DNA of 53,069 bases from SIG607 sp045586405 (GTDB lineage Bacteria; Bacillota; Clostridia; Oscillospirales; Acutalibacteraceae), in NCBI GenBank assembly GCA_045586405.1, contig JAZNAG010000098.1:1-53069 (forward strand). The letters run 5' to 3'. Within the stretch, counting starts at the first letter, position 1. The number at the start of each line of letters is the position of its first letter. Positions 8,495 through 17,200 of the stretch are shown piece by piece. The translations under genes were made by a program, and so were the position numbers. Below the pieces are notes generated by a model. It saw only the letters and a list, made by a program, of their open reading frames with translations. It was not told where the DNA came from and ran no database searches.

Positions 8495-9334
8495 CTATTT
8501 TTTCAGTATTTTAAGCAATTCATCACGGCAGCGTTCAACAGAAATTACACCGTTATCGAGTTTTAAGCCGTGTTTATTTAAAATATTTAAAAGCTCAGTA
8601 GTCTGCGGTATTCCAAGACCTGCACTTTTTAATATATCAAAATGAGAAAAAATTTCTTCAGGTGTGCCGTCATCTGCAATAGCTCCGTCTTTCATTACCA
8701 CTACCCTGTTAGCAAACTGAGTTTCTTCCATAAAATGAGTTATTAAAACTACTGTAATATTATGGTTGCGGTTCAGATTAACAAGGGCATTTATAACCTC
8801 CTGCCGACCTTGAGGGTCAAGCATAGCAGTAGGTTCATCAAGTACAATGCACTCAGGCTGCATTGCAAGAATACCCGCTATCGCAACACGTTGCTTTTGA
8901 CCGCCAGAAAGATTATGGGGTGATTTCTTGCGGAATTCGTACATACCTACAGTTTTCAGTGCATTGTCTACTCTTTCACGAATGATATCAGGATTTAACC
9001 CTAAATTTTCCGGTCCGAAAGCCACATCCTCTTCTACAACTGAAGAGACCAACTGATTATCAGGGTTTTGAAAAACGAGACCAACACGCCTTTTAATTTC
9101 TATATCAAAGTTCTCGTCATCGGTATGCATTCCGTCAACAATAACCTTACCGCTTATTGGTTTTAAAAGACCGTTAAGAAGTTTTGCAAGTGTTGATTTA
9201 CCCGAACCGTTATGACCGAGTATAGCGGTAAACGAACCACGCTCAATAGATAAACTGAAATTATTCAAAACGGCTTGAGGTTCGTCCCCTGAATATTCAT
9301 AACATAAATTTTCAATGTTTATAATATTGTCCAT
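8495..9334 (-). CDS. ecfA1: ECF transporter ATPase EcfA1
   Basis: 279 aa. The Walker A motif is GHNGSGKST (40-48), the Q-loop is FQNPDNQLVSSVVEEDVAFG, which is the EcfA1 form, the signature is LSGGQKQR, and Walker B is IVLDEPTAMLDP, followed by the switch His in ITHFMEE. It forms a heterodimer with EcfA2. Its ATG follows the methyltransferase stop by one base with only a weak ribosome site (AGAGA), so translation may be coupled to that gene. Confidence 0.92.
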   Translation of the reverse strand: MDNIINIENLCYEYSGDEPQAVLNNFSLSIERGSFTAILGHNGSGKSTLAKLLNGLLKPISGKVIVDGMHTDDENFDIEIKRRVGLVFQNPDNQLVSSVVEEDVAFGPENLGLNPDIIRERVDNALKTVGMYEFRKKSPHNLSGGQKQRVAIAGILAMQPECIVLDEPTAMLDPQGRQEVINALVNLNRNHNITVVLITHFMEETQFANRVVVMKDGAIADDGTPEEIFSHFDILKSAGLGIPQTTELLNILNKHGLKLDNGVISVERCRDELLKILKK

Positions 9335-9335
9335 T

Positions 9336-10202
9336 TTATTCTCTAGTCCATATTGTTGTATTTCCGCAAGGCATAACCATATCCCTGTCGGTAATTTTAA
9401 GACCTATTTCGTCAGTAAAAATTTTGCCGTTGCTTTTTGGCGCAACGCAGGATTTAACCATATAGTTTAAAATTGTGGGAGATAAACCGCCGGTATAAGA
9501 ATTAAGCATAAAAAACAGTGGTTCATCACTTAAAATCTTGCCAACTTCGCTAAGTAATTCATTAATTTGTTGTTCAAGCTTCCATACTTCGCCGTTGGGA
9601 CCTCTTCCGTAAGAAGGCGGATCCATAATAATAGCGTCGTATTTGTTGCCGCGTCTGATTTCTCTGCGCACAAATTTAAGACAATCATCTACAAGCCAAC
9701 GAACTTGCTTGTCCGAAAGATTTGAAGAAACGGCATTTTCCTTAGCCCACTGCACCATGCCTTTAGAAGCATCAACGTGAGTAACCGAAGCGCCGGCATT
9801 CAGACAAGCAACAGTTGCACCGCCTGTATATGCAAATAAATTAAGCACCGAAACAGGTTTTTCACTGTCTTTAATAAGAGAAGATGCAAGTTCCCAGTTA
9901 ACAGCTTGTTCAGGAAAAAGACCGGTATGTTTGAAACCCATAGGTTTAAGGTTAAAGGTTAAATCGTTAAAGTTTACAGACCATACATCCGGTACTTTTT
10001 TTAGTGTTTCCCAATAGCCACCACCCGAACTGCTACGGTGATATACAGCGTGGGCATTATTCCATAAAGGATTTTTACGCTCACCATACCATATAACCTG
10101 AGGATCAGGACGGATAAGAATTATATCCTTCCACCTCTCAAGACGCTCTCCGCCTTCGGCATCAATTAGTTCATAATCGGTAAAATTTTCGGTAAATCTC
10201 AT
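9336..10202 (-). CDS. Class I SAM-dependent methyltransferase, RlmI/COG1092-like
   Basis: 288 aa. A Rossmann-fold methyltransferase core begins near residue 117, with the SAM motif VLNLFAYTGGATVAC (about 118-132), the acidic VDASKGMVQWAKEN and the catalytic-type MDPPSYGRG. These are the features of the RlmI/YccW group of 23S rRNA cytosine-C5 methyltransferases. The PUA domain that full RlmI carries is missing and the first about 100 residues differ, so the exact target is uncertain. It lies between ruvB and ecfA1 in the same run, with AAGGAAG before the ATG. Confidence 0.75.
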   Translation of the reverse strand: MRFTENFTDYELIDAEGGERLERWKDIILIRPDPQVIWYGERKNPLWNNAHAVYHRSSSGGGYWETLKKVPDVWSVNFNDLTFNLKPMGFKHTGLFPEQAVNWELASSLIKDSEKPVSVLNLFAYTGGATVACLNAGASVTHVDASKGMVQWAKENAVSSNLSDKQVRWLVDDCLKFVRREIRRGNKYDAIIMDPPSYGRGPNGEVWKLEQQINELLSEVGKILSDEPLFFMLNSYTGGLSPTILNYMVKSCVAPKSNGKIFTDEIGLKITDRDMVMPCGNTTIWTRE

Positions 10203-10217
10203 AATACTTCCTTAAAA

Positions 10218-11288
10218 TTAAAAAGTTATTGTTTGCTGTGAAGAATCTGAAGTTTTGTCGGGATAAGGAATTTCAAGATGTTCATAAGCGAGCTTTGTAA
10301 CACATCTGCCACGTGCAGTACGGGTTAAGAAACCGATTTGCATAAGATACGGCTCATAAACATCTTCTATTGTTATACTTTCCTCACCTACAGCGGCCGC
10401 CAATGTATCAAGACCAACCGGTCCGCCGCCGTAATTATAAATTATTGTTGTAAGCATACGTCTGTCAAAATCATCAAGACCTAGTTCATCAATTTCAAAA
10501 CGAGATAATGCATACATAGCAACTTTCGAAGTGATTTCACCATCAAAATCAATCTGTGCAACGTCGCGAACACGTCTGAGCAGACGGTTGGCAATTCGGG
10601 GAGTTCCGCGTGAACGTGAAGCTATTTCCAATGCTCCGTCATCATCAATAGGAATTTGAAGTATTGAAGCAGAACGTTTTACAATACTTGAAAGTTCTTC
10701 AGGCGTGTAAAGTTCAAGACGCAGAAGTACACCGAATCTGTCACGAAGCGGTGCGGTGAGCTGACCGCTTCGTGTGGTAGCACCAACAAGAGTAAAATGC
10801 GGCACATCAAGTCTTATGGACCTTGCAGACGGGCCTTTACCGATGATAATATCAACAGAAAAGTCCTCCATTGCAGGATACAGTATTTCTTCAACATTAC
10901 GAGGCAAACGATGAATTTCATCAATAAAAAGCACATCGCCTTCATTAAGGTTTGTAAGCAGTGCAACAAGATCACCCTGTTTTTCAATAGCAGGACCGGA
11001 GGTTACTCTCAGATTAACACCCATTTCTTTGGCAATTATACCGGAAAGAGTGGTTTTACCAAGTCCGGGAGGGCCGTATAAAAGCACGTGATCCAGTGAT
11101 TCGTTTCTCTGAAGAGCAGCTTTTATGTAAACGCGGAGATTACTTTTAGCCTTTTCCTGTCCTATATATTCGTCAAGTGATTTTGGGCGTAAGCTGATTT
11201 CGTTATCGGCATCATCGGTACCTCTGTATTCAGGAGATACTATTCTGCCCGCAGTTTCTTCAAAATCAAAGTTTGATGTTTCTATCAT
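10218..11288 (-). CDS. ruvB: Holliday junction branch-migration ATPase RuvB
   Basis: 356 aa, slightly longer than the usual 330-345 because of short tails. The AAA+ module shows LRPKSLDEYIGQ (33-44), Walker A GPPGLGKT (72-79), Walker B VLFIDEIHRL, sensor I GATTRSG, the arginine finger region LRDRFG and the C-terminal winged-helix domain (about 260-335). With RuvA it drives branch migration of Holliday junctions. It starts 3 bp after the ruvA stop. The gene set is complete (C-A-B). Confidence 0.97.
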   Translation of the reverse strand: MIETSNFDFEETAGRIVSPEYRGTDDADNEISLRPKSLDEYIGQEKAKSNLRVYIKAALQRNESLDHVLLYGPPGLGKTTLSGIIAKEMGVNLRVTSGPAIEKQGDLVALLTNLNEGDVLFIDEIHRLPRNVEEILYPAMEDFSVDIIIGKGPSARSIRLDVPHFTLVGATTRSGQLTAPLRDRFGVLLRLELYTPEELSSIVKRSASILQIPIDDDGALEIASRSRGTPRIANRLLRRVRDVAQIDFDGEITSKVAMYALSRFEIDELGLDDFDRRMLTTIIYNYGGGPVGLDTLAAAVGEESITIEDVYEPYLMQIGFLTRTARGRCVTKLAYEHLEIPYPDKTSDSSQQTITF

Positions 11289-11291
11289 TTA

Positions 11292-11891
11292 TCATACCTG
11301 CCTTGATAAAATTTTGAGAGCCTCTTTTATGAGAGTGTCTATTGGCAAATCTGCTGAAAGTTTGTTTAAAGCATTTCTTGCTTCACTTGCTGAATATCCA
11401 AGAGAAACAAGAGCCGCAGTAGCCTCGTTTATATTTTCCTTGGCAAAATTAACAACAGCCGCCGTATTGTCATCCATAACATCCGAAAAACTGCCAACTT
11501 TATCTTTCAGTTCTAAGATTATTCTTTGTGCAAGCTTCAAACCAACACCTGATGCTGCTGTCAACGATTTCGGATCATTTGAAGCAATATATGATGAGAT
11601 TTGTTCGGGTGAAAAAGCGGTTAATATCGAAATACCAAGCTTGGAACCGACACCGCTTACAGTGGTTATGAGTTTAAAACAGTCAAGTTCTTTTATGTCT
11701 GAAAAACCGTAAAGATCAATAGCGTCTTCTCTAACAGACATAAAGGTGTAAAGTTTAACTTCTTCTCCAATGCTCGGCATACTTCCAAGAGTTTTTCCGG
11801 TTATAAAACATCTGTATCCTACGCCTGCACATTCAATAATACAAAAGTTGGGATTCAAATAGGTCAAAACGCCCTTAAGTGAAGCAATCAT
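11292..11891 (-). CDS. ruvA: Holliday junction DNA-binding protein RuvA
   Basis: 199 aa, the normal RuvA length. An N-terminal OB fold (1-62) precedes two helix-hairpin-helix motifs, seen as LITTVSGVGSKLGISIL and LTAASGVGLKLAQRIILELKDK, and a C-terminal three-helix domain (about 150-199) binds RuvB. It forms the tetramer that holds the junction. The ATG follows the ruvC stop immediately. Confidence 0.97.
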   Translation of the reverse strand: MIASLKGVLTYLNPNFCIIECAGVGYRCFITGKTLGSMPSIGEEVKLYTFMSVREDAIDLYGFSDIKELDCFKLITTVSGVGSKLGISILTAFSPEQISSYIASNDPKSLTAASGVGLKLAQRIILELKDKVGSFSDVMDDNTAAVVNFAKENINEATAALVSLGYSASEARNALNKLSADLPIDTLIKEALKILSRQV

Positions 11892-12395
11892 TTATAATTC
11901 ACCTTTCATAAGTTTTGCATAAGTATTGGTTCCCGTGTTAGCGTGACAAATAGCAAGAGCTAACGCATCTGCCGTATCGTCAGGCTTTGGTACTTGTTTA
12001 AGACCAAGTAGCGAACGAGTCATTTCCATAACCTGATGTTTTTCTGCTCGTCCAAAACCCGTTACCGAAGATTTAACCTGCAACGGAGTGTATTCATAAA
12101 CGGGTACCGAATTCATTTGAGCGGCAAGCAATATAACTCCTCTTGCCTGAGCAACATCTATTGCGGTAGTGGTATTAGTGTTGAAATATAGTTTTTCGAT
12201 AGACAGCGCATCGGGTTTGAATTCACAAATCAGCTGGTTTATATCTCTGTAAATTATCTCAAGGCGTTTTGAAAACGGCAGATCAGCTGCAGTGGTCACC
12301 GCGCCGAAGGTTATAGTTTTAAAACGGCCGTTTTCAGCGGAAATTATTCCATAACCTATAAGCGCATATCCCGGATCAATTCCTAAGATTATCAA
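11892..12395 (-). CDS. ruvC: Crossover junction endonuclease RuvC
   Basis: 167 aa. RNase-H fold nuclease that resolves Holliday junctions. The acidic catalytic residues are visible: D7 in GIDPGYALIGYG, the Glu in SIEKLYF (about 66) and the Asp pair in PDDTADALALA (about 138-142). The start is a TTG at 12395 with GGGGAGGG 6-7 nt upstream. It is the first gene of the minus-strand run and has a promoter at 12430-12458. The presence of RuvC rather than only RecU is a Clostridia-type trait. Confidence 0.95.
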   Translation of the reverse strand: MIILGIDPGYALIGYGIISAENGRFKTITFGAVTTAADLPFSKRLEIIYRDINQLICEFKPDALSIEKLYFNTNTTTAIDVAQARGVILLAAQMNSVPVYEYTPLQVKSSVTGFGRAEKHQVMEMTRSLLGLKQVPKPDDTADALALAICHANTGTNTYAKLMKGEL

Positions 12396-12429
12396 CTAAC
12401 ACCCTCCCCATCATCGCATATATGTCTAT

Positions 12430-12458
12430 ATTATATCATAAATAGATAGATACAGCAA
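12430..12458 (-). promoter_or_regulatory. Promoter of the ruvCAB-ecf-truA-clpE run
   Basis: TTGCTG (12453-12458), a 17-bp spacer and a perfect TATAAT (12430-12435) on the minus strand, about 35 bp before the TTG start of ruvC. Confidence 0.75.
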
Positions 12459-12618
12459 TAGTAAACATAACTATTTTTGAAAAATTAACATAAAATTATT
12501 TTTGCTGATTTGCAGATACAAAAAGCGAGAAAAACAGCGAAATAAGCCGAAATTTAAAGAAAACAAGAATTATACTGTTTTATTCTACAGCTCTCAACAA
12601 AATTCGTTAAAAAAACAC

Positions 12619-12647
12619 TTGACATTAAGCGTATTTTGAAATATATT
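12619..12647 (+). promoter_or_regulatory. Promoter of potABCD
   Basis: TTGACA (12619-12624), a 17-bp spacer and TATATT (12642-12647). The predicted start is near 12654, giving a leader of about 144 nt before potA. Between this promoter and the ruvC promoter (12459-12618) I see only AT-rich sequence. Confidence 0.8.
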
Positions 12648-12684
12648 TAATTCAAATAAATATAAATACATCCAGAGATTAATT

Positions 12685-12768
12685 ACCGTTTTTTCTGCAC
12701 CGGAAAAAGTCCGAAGGATAAGTTACTTTGAAGCTTTCTTTTTGTGTCCAGATTTAACGGTGTTTTTT
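12685..12768 (+). promoter_or_regulatory. Structured leader with terminator-like end, upstream of potA
   Basis: The leader can fold as nested stems: ACCGTT (12685-12690) with AACGGT (12756-12761), CTG/CAG (12695-12697 with 12749-12751), CAC/GTG, and an inner hairpin CGGA/TCCG (12701-12704 with 12710-12713). The closing stem is followed by G and then six T (12763-12768), as in an intrinsic terminator. A competing pairing, CACCG (12698-12702) with CGGTG (12758-12762), overlaps the first, so two exclusive folds are possible. I do not match it to a riboswitch class I know. A cis-regulatory RNA is an inference. Confidence 0.45.
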
Positions 12769-12797
12769 CGTTTAATTTCATTTGGGAGGCGCACTAA

Positions 12798-13916
12798 TTG
12801 GAAAAAAATCTTATCGAACTGAAAAACATAACTTTATCCTTTGAAAACGAAAAAATTCTTGACAAAATCAACCTGAATATTCACGATAAAGAATTCATAA
12901 CCTTGCTTGGACCTTCAGGTTGCGGAAAGACAACTACTTTACGCATTATTGCAGGTTTTTTAGAGCCGGATAGCGGAGATGTTATGTTTTCGGGTGAAAG
13001 AATAAATGATGTACCTGCTTATAAAAGGCAGGTTAATACCATTTTCCAAAGATACGCCCTATTCCCCTATCTTAATGTATATGAAAATATTGCCTTTGGT
13101 CTGAGACTGAAAAAGCTACCCGAAGAAACCATAAAAGAAAAGGTTTCGGAAATGCTGTCACTTGTTAACCTAAACGGTATGGAAAAAAGAAAAATACATA
13201 AGCTTTCGGGCGGTCAGCAGCAGCGTGTTGCTATTGCCCGTGCTATTGCTAATAATCCTCGTGTTCTTTTGCTTGACGAGCCACTTGCAGCGCTTGATTT
13301 AAAGCTTAGAAAGGATATGCAGAACGAGCTTAAGAAAATTCAGCAACAGCTTGGTATTACATTTATTTTTGTTACTCACGACCAGGAAGAAGCACTTTCA
13401 ATGTCTGATAGAGTTGTTGTTATGGACAATGGTAAAATTCAGCAAATAGGTACCCCTCAGGATATATATAACGAGCCGAACAACGCCTTTGTGGCCGATT
13501 TTATTGGTGAATCAAATATTCTTGACGGTATAATGAAAGACGACTACTGTGCCGAATTTTCCGGACAGACCTTTAAGTGTCTTGATGCAGGTTTTGCTAA
13601 AAACGAAAAGGTTGATGTTGTTGTAAGACCTGAAGATGTTGATATAGTTGATTTAAAAGACGGTATGCTGACAGGTACCGTTACTTCAGTGACATTTCTT
13701 GGTGTTCACTATGAAATCATTGTTGATATCGGTGGTTTTAAATGGATGATACAGACAACCGACGAACACAAGGTTGACGAAAAAGTTGGCTTATTTATAG
13801 AACCTGATGCAATTCATATTATGAAAAAATCTGAATATTCAGGTAAATACGGTGACTATAGTTCTTACAGTGACGAAATTGATCATCTTTCTGATTATAA
13901 GGAGGATGAAGAGTGA
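12798..13916 (+). CDS. potA: Spermidine/putrescine ABC transporter ATPase PotA
   Basis: 372 aa. The Walker A motif is GPSGCGKTT (38-46), the Q-loop is FQRYALFPYLNV, the signature is LSGGQQQR, and Walker B is LLLDEPLAALD, followed by the switch His in VTHDQEEA. The C-terminal part (about 240-355) is the TOBE regulatory domain found in PotA. It energises uptake of polyamines through PotB and PotC. The start codon is TTG at 12798, 8 nt after GGGAGG; no in-frame ATG lies nearby. The four genes overlap by 1-4 bases, so they form one tightly coupled operon. Confidence 0.93.
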   Translation: MEKNLIELKNITLSFENEKILDKINLNIHDKEFITLLGPSGCGKTTTLRIIAGFLEPDSGDVMFSGERINDVPAYKRQVNTIFQRYALFPYLNVYENIAFGLRLKKLPEETIKEKVSEMLSLVNLNGMEKRKIHKLSGGQQQRVAIARAIANNPRVLLLDEPLAALDLKLRKDMQNELKKIQQQLGITFIFVTHDQEEALSMSDRVVVMDNGKIQQIGTPQDIYNEPNNAFVADFIGESNILDGIMKDDYCAEFSGQTFKCLDAGFAKNEKVDVVVRPEDVDIVDLKDGMLTGTVTSVTFLGVHYEIIVDIGGFKWMIQTTDEHKVDEKVGLFIEPDAIHIMKKSEYSGKYGDYSSYSDEIDHLSDYKEDEE

Positions 13917-14740
13917 AAAACAAATCATTAGGCTCTCTGTTTCTTCGTGCACCATATATTTTATGGGCTGCGTTATTTATAATCGTTCCGTTGCTTATAA
14001 TGGCTTATTATGCCTTGACAGACGCAAACGGCGTTTTTTCACTAGCTAATTTTTCCGATCTTGGCAGATACAAAAAGGCTTTCTTCCTATCGCTTCTTTA
14101 CGCCTTTATATCCACCATAATCACTCTGCTTATAGCCTATCCCCTTGCATATTTTATGACAAAATGCAAACCCGGTGCACAGAGAATGATTATGATTCTG
14201 ACAATGCTTCCTATGTGGACCAACTTCCTTATCAGAACATACTCATGGATCACAATACTCTCAAACACAGGTATAATAAATACAATTTTAGGTAAGTTTG
14301 GCATTGGTCCTTTGCAGCTCATAAATCGTCCCGGAACGGTTATTCTCGGTATGGTTTATGACTTTTTGCCCTATATGATTTTACCGATTTACAATGTAAT
14401 GTCTAAAATTGATGTTTCCCTTACCGAAGCAGCTGAAGATTTGGGCTCTAACCGTTTCAGAGTTATTACAAAGGTTGTGTTTCCCTTAAGTCTGCCCGGT
14501 GTAATTTCAGGTATTACAATGGTTTTTGTTCCATCAGTAAGCACATTTTATATTTCACAAAAACTTGGCGGAAACAAGACTATGCTTATCGGTGATATGA
14601 TAGAATATCTATTTAATCTCGGCCCCGATTATTATAACGTTGCCTCGGCAATTTCTATGGTACTTATGGCGATTATTTTAGTATCAATGTTTATTATGAA
14701 TCGCTTTTCCGACGGAGAAGACGGAGGTGTTGTGCTATGA
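13913..14740 (+). CDS. potB: Spermidine/putrescine ABC permease PotB
   Basis: 275 aa with six hydrophobic segments and the cytoplasmic EAA loop LTEAAEDLGSNRFRVITKVVFPLSLPG (about residues 173-200) that contacts the ATPase. The motif MWTNFLIRTYSW is typical of PotB. It starts with GTG at 13913, preceded by AAGGAGG, and overlaps the potA stop. It pairs with PotC as the membrane channel. Confidence 0.92.
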   Translation: MKNKSLGSLFLRAPYILWAALFIIVPLLIMAYYALTDANGVFSLANFSDLGRYKKAFFLSLLYAFISTIITLLIAYPLAYFMTKCKPGAQRMIMILTMLPMWTNFLIRTYSWITILSNTGIINTILGKFGIGPLQLINRPGTVILGMVYDFLPYMILPIYNVMSKIDVSLTEAAEDLGSNRFRVITKVVFPLSLPGVISGITMVFVPSVSTFYISQKLGGNKTMLIGDMIEYLFNLGPDYYNVASAISMVLMAIILVSMFIMNRFSDGEDGGVVL

Positions 14741-15537
14741 AAATTTTCTCAAAACTATATATGGCACTCATTATTCTCTTCCTGTACGCCCCTATCGCTG
14801 TAATGATTGTATTTTCATTTAACAGTGGTCAAAGCGTTTGGGTTTTTGAAGGATTTTCACTTGATTGGTATGCTCAACTTGCCTTAAACGGTGAAATGTT
14901 AGATGCCTTTAAGCACACACTTATTGTTGCGATATTATCAGCAGTTATTTCTACCGTACTGGGTACAGCCGCCGCTGTGGGTATTGATACATTAAAGAAT
15001 AAAGTTGTAAAATCTGCAATAATGTCTGTTACAAATATTCCTATGATGAATGCCGATATTGTAACAGGTGTTTCTCTTATGCTTGTCTTTATATTTTTAG
15101 GTAAAATGTTTGGTCTTGCCGAATCACTTGGTTTCTTTACTGTTTTAATTGCGCATATTACCTTTAATCTGCCTTACGTTATTTTATCTGTAATGCCAAA
15201 GCTGAAGCAAACCGATCCTGCGCTTGAGCAGGCTGCTATGGATCTTGGCTGTACTCCGCTTAAAGCCTTTTTCAAGGTGGTTTTACCCTCAATTTCAAGC
15301 GGTATTTTTACAGGTTTTATTATGGCGTTTACACTGTCTCTTGACGACTTTGTTATCAGTTATTTTACTTGCGGTCACTATCAGACATTGCCTATTGTTA
15401 TATACAATATGACAAAGAGAACCGTAACGCCCGATACCTATGCACTTTCAACCATTATTTTCTTTTCGGTTTTTGCTCTGCTTCTTCTATACAACATTAC
15501 GATAAGCCGTTCTGAAAAGAAACGAGGTGCCGCATAA
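14737..15537 (+). CDS. potC: Spermidine/putrescine ABC permease PotC
   Basis: 266 aa, six membrane segments. The N-terminus has the PotC-type YAPIAVMIVFSFNSG, and the EAA loop is LEQAAMDLGCTPLKAFFKVVLP (about 164-185). The motif FTLSLDDFVISYFTCG is highly characteristic of PotC/YdcV permeases. The ATG overlaps the potB stop (ATGA). Confidence 0.93.
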   Translation: MKIFSKLYMALIILFLYAPIAVMIVFSFNSGQSVWVFEGFSLDWYAQLALNGEMLDAFKHTLIVAILSAVISTVLGTAAAVGIDTLKNKVVKSAIMSVTNIPMMNADIVTGVSLMLVFIFLGKMFGLAESLGFFTVLIAHITFNLPYVILSVMPKLKQTDPALEQAAMDLGCTPLKAFFKVVLPSISSGIFTGFIMAFTLSLDDFVISYFTCGHYQTLPIVIYNMTKRTVTPDTYALSTIIFFSVFALLLLYNITISRSEKKRGAA

Positions 15538-16643
15538 TGAAAAAACCATTAAAAATATTTTTGATTTTTTCGCTTTGCTTTTCATTATTGCTACTGAATG
15601 GTTGCGGATACGAATACTTCGATTTAAACCTTGAAGCCGATTATAACAACAATTTAACCGGAACAGTTTTAAATGTATACAACTGGGGCGAATATATATC
15701 CGACGGTTCTGACGGCTCAATGGATGTTAATAAAGAATTTGAGCGAATTACAGGCATAAAGGTTAATTATTCTACCTTTGAAAGCAACGAAACTATGTAC
15801 TCTCAGCTTCGCACTGCCGGTGTTTCTTATGATGTAATTATTCCGTCTGACTATATGATTGACAGAATGATTAAAGAAAATATGCTTATGCCTATTGATA
15901 CTGACAAACTTTCTAATTACAAAAACATAAGCGACGATTATAAGAATCTTTATTTTGACACAAATAATGCTTATTCGGTACCCTATAACGTTGGTATGGT
16001 TGGTATAATTTATAACACAACTATGGTTGACGAAATACCTGACAGTTGGTCATATTTTTGGAACGAAAAATACAAAAACCAGACACTTATGTTTTCTAAT
16101 CCCAGAGACGCCTTTATGACTGCTCAATTTTTAAGTGGTGTCAGCGTAAATTCATCAAACAAAGCTGATTGGGATAAAGCCGCAGAGCTTCTAAAAAGCC
16201 AAAAACAGTATCTGCAGTCTTATGTAATGGACGAGGTTTACGGAAAAATGGAAACCGGTGAAGCTGCTATTGCTCCCTATTATGCCGGGGATTATCTTAC
16301 TATGTATGATGTTAACGAAGACCTCGCATTTGTATATCCTAAAGAAGGAACAAATATTTTTGTAGACTCAGCCTGTATTCCAACTTGTTGTCAAAATTAC
16401 GAAGCCGCGCTTTTATATATCAATTTTCTGCTTGAGGCCGAAATTGCTCTTGCAAATGCCGAATATATCGGTTACGCTTCACCAAATAATACAGTAATAG
16501 AAAATCCGGATTACTGTTATTATGGCAACGAAATTCTTTATCCTAAGAAAGAAAATATGCCCGTTACTGAATACTATCGTGATTTAAACAGCGATATAAG
16601 ATATTATTATGAAAATCTTTGGATAGATATAAAACTGTATTAA
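15537..16643 (+). CDS. potD: Spermidine/putrescine-binding lipoprotein PotD
   Basis: 368 aa. A lipoprotein signal peptide ends at the lipobox LNGC (C23), so the protein is anchored to the outer face of the membrane. The mature N-terminus has the PotD/PotF hallmark LNVYNWGEYIS, followed by FERITGIKVNYSTFESNE and the acidic and aromatic residues typical of polyamine pockets. It delivers the substrate to PotBC. It overlaps potC by one base (TAATG). Substrate preference between putrescine and spermidine cannot be told from the sequence by eye. Confidence 0.92.
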   Translation: MKKPLKIFLIFSLCFSLLLLNGCGYEYFDLNLEADYNNNLTGTVLNVYNWGEYISDGSDGSMDVNKEFERITGIKVNYSTFESNETMYSQLRTAGVSYDVIIPSDYMIDRMIKENMLMPIDTDKLSNYKNISDDYKNLYFDTNNAYSVPYNVGMVGIIYNTTMVDEIPDSWSYFWNEKYKNQTLMFSNPRDAFMTAQFLSGVSVNSSNKADWDKAAELLKSQKQYLQSYVMDEVYGKMETGEAAIAPYYAGDYLTMYDVNEDLAFVYPKEGTNIFVDSACIPTCCQNYEAALLYINFLLEAEIALANAEYIGYASPNNTVIENPDYCYYGNEILYPKKENMPVTEYYRDLNSDIRYYYENLWIDIKLY

Positions 16644-16675
16644 AAAAAGACAGGAGTAAATCTCCTGTCTTTTTT
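16644..16675. terminator. Bidirectional terminator between potD and mazF
   Basis: AAAAAAGACAGGAG (stem), TAAAT (loop), CTCCTGTCTTTTTT, starting directly after the potD stop. It is symmetrical, so it also serves the convergent mazF-like gene, whose stop is at 16687. Confidence 0.9.
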
Positions 16676-16686
16676 ACCGCTATTTC

Positions 16687-17055
16687 TTATGTAGCAGTCG
16701 TATCATTGGCGGAATTCAAACCGAAACTTACAGATAATGCCATATCTACCGCACCCATAGAAATATTGTCAAGTGTGCCCATTTTTTCTTTTAAACGACG
16801 CTTATCAATCGTTCTTACCTGTTCCAGTAAAACTATTGAATCTTTTGCCAGTCCCGAAGAAACCGCATTAACCTTAATATGAGTAGGAAGTTCTGTTTTA
16901 TCATGTTGACTTGTTATCGCCGCAGCTATTACAGTAGGACTATATTTATTTCCTACATTGTTTTGTACAATAAGAACAGGTCTGACTCCTCCCTGTTCAG
17001 AGCCTATCACAGGGCTTAAATCGGCATAATAAATATCACCGCGTTTTATACTCAT
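16687..17055 (-). CDS. MazF/NdoA-type mRNA interferase, no adjacent antitoxin
   Basis: 122 aa. PemK/MazF family: the canonical N-terminus MSIKRGDIYYADLSPVIGSEQGG is followed by RPVLIVQNN, the Thr in AAAITSQ and the C-terminal VLLEQVRTIDKRRL. These match the ribosome-independent RNA endonuclease EndoA of Firmicutes. The ATG at 17055 is preferred to a TTG six codons upstream because the family begins at MxxKRGD; GGAG lies about 13 nt before it. No MazE-like gene precedes it: the 145-bp gap holds only a 16-codon open frame and a terminator. The antitoxin must be elsewhere, or the protein has another role. Confidence 0.9.
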   Translation of the reverse strand: MSIKRGDIYYADLSPVIGSEQGGVRPVLIVQNNVGNKYSPTVIAAAITSQHDKTELPTHIKVNAVSSGLAKDSIVLLEQVRTIDKRRLKEKMGTLDNISMGAVDMALSVSFGLNSANDTTAT

Positions 17056-17166
17056 TGATATTTCACACTCCAAAAATCGTTTGTAATATTATTCTTGACA
17101 AATCTAAAAAAATAATACAAACAAATTCATTAGTACATTATATGTGAAACGCATTAAAATGACCTA

Positions 17167-17200
17167 AAAAGAAAATCCGCTTTGCAGCGGATTTTCTTTT
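17167..17200 (-). terminator. Terminator of the amino-acid ABC operon
   Basis: A 15-bp stem, AAAAGAAAATCCGCT (17167-17181) with its complement at 17186-17200, touching the artP-like stop and followed on the minus strand by more T. Confidence 0.85.

Noticed and set aside
11314..11712. Plus-strand frame opposite ruvA
   Set aside because: It is the complement of a conserved gene and carries no recognisable domain.
12685..12768. Known guanidine (ykkC) or preQ1 riboswitch before potA
   Set aside because: The conserved core motifs of these classes, as I know them, are not visible; I keep it as an unclassified structured leader.
17074..17166. Possible MazE antitoxin upstream of mazF
   Set aside because: The only frame is about 16 codons with no antitoxin features.
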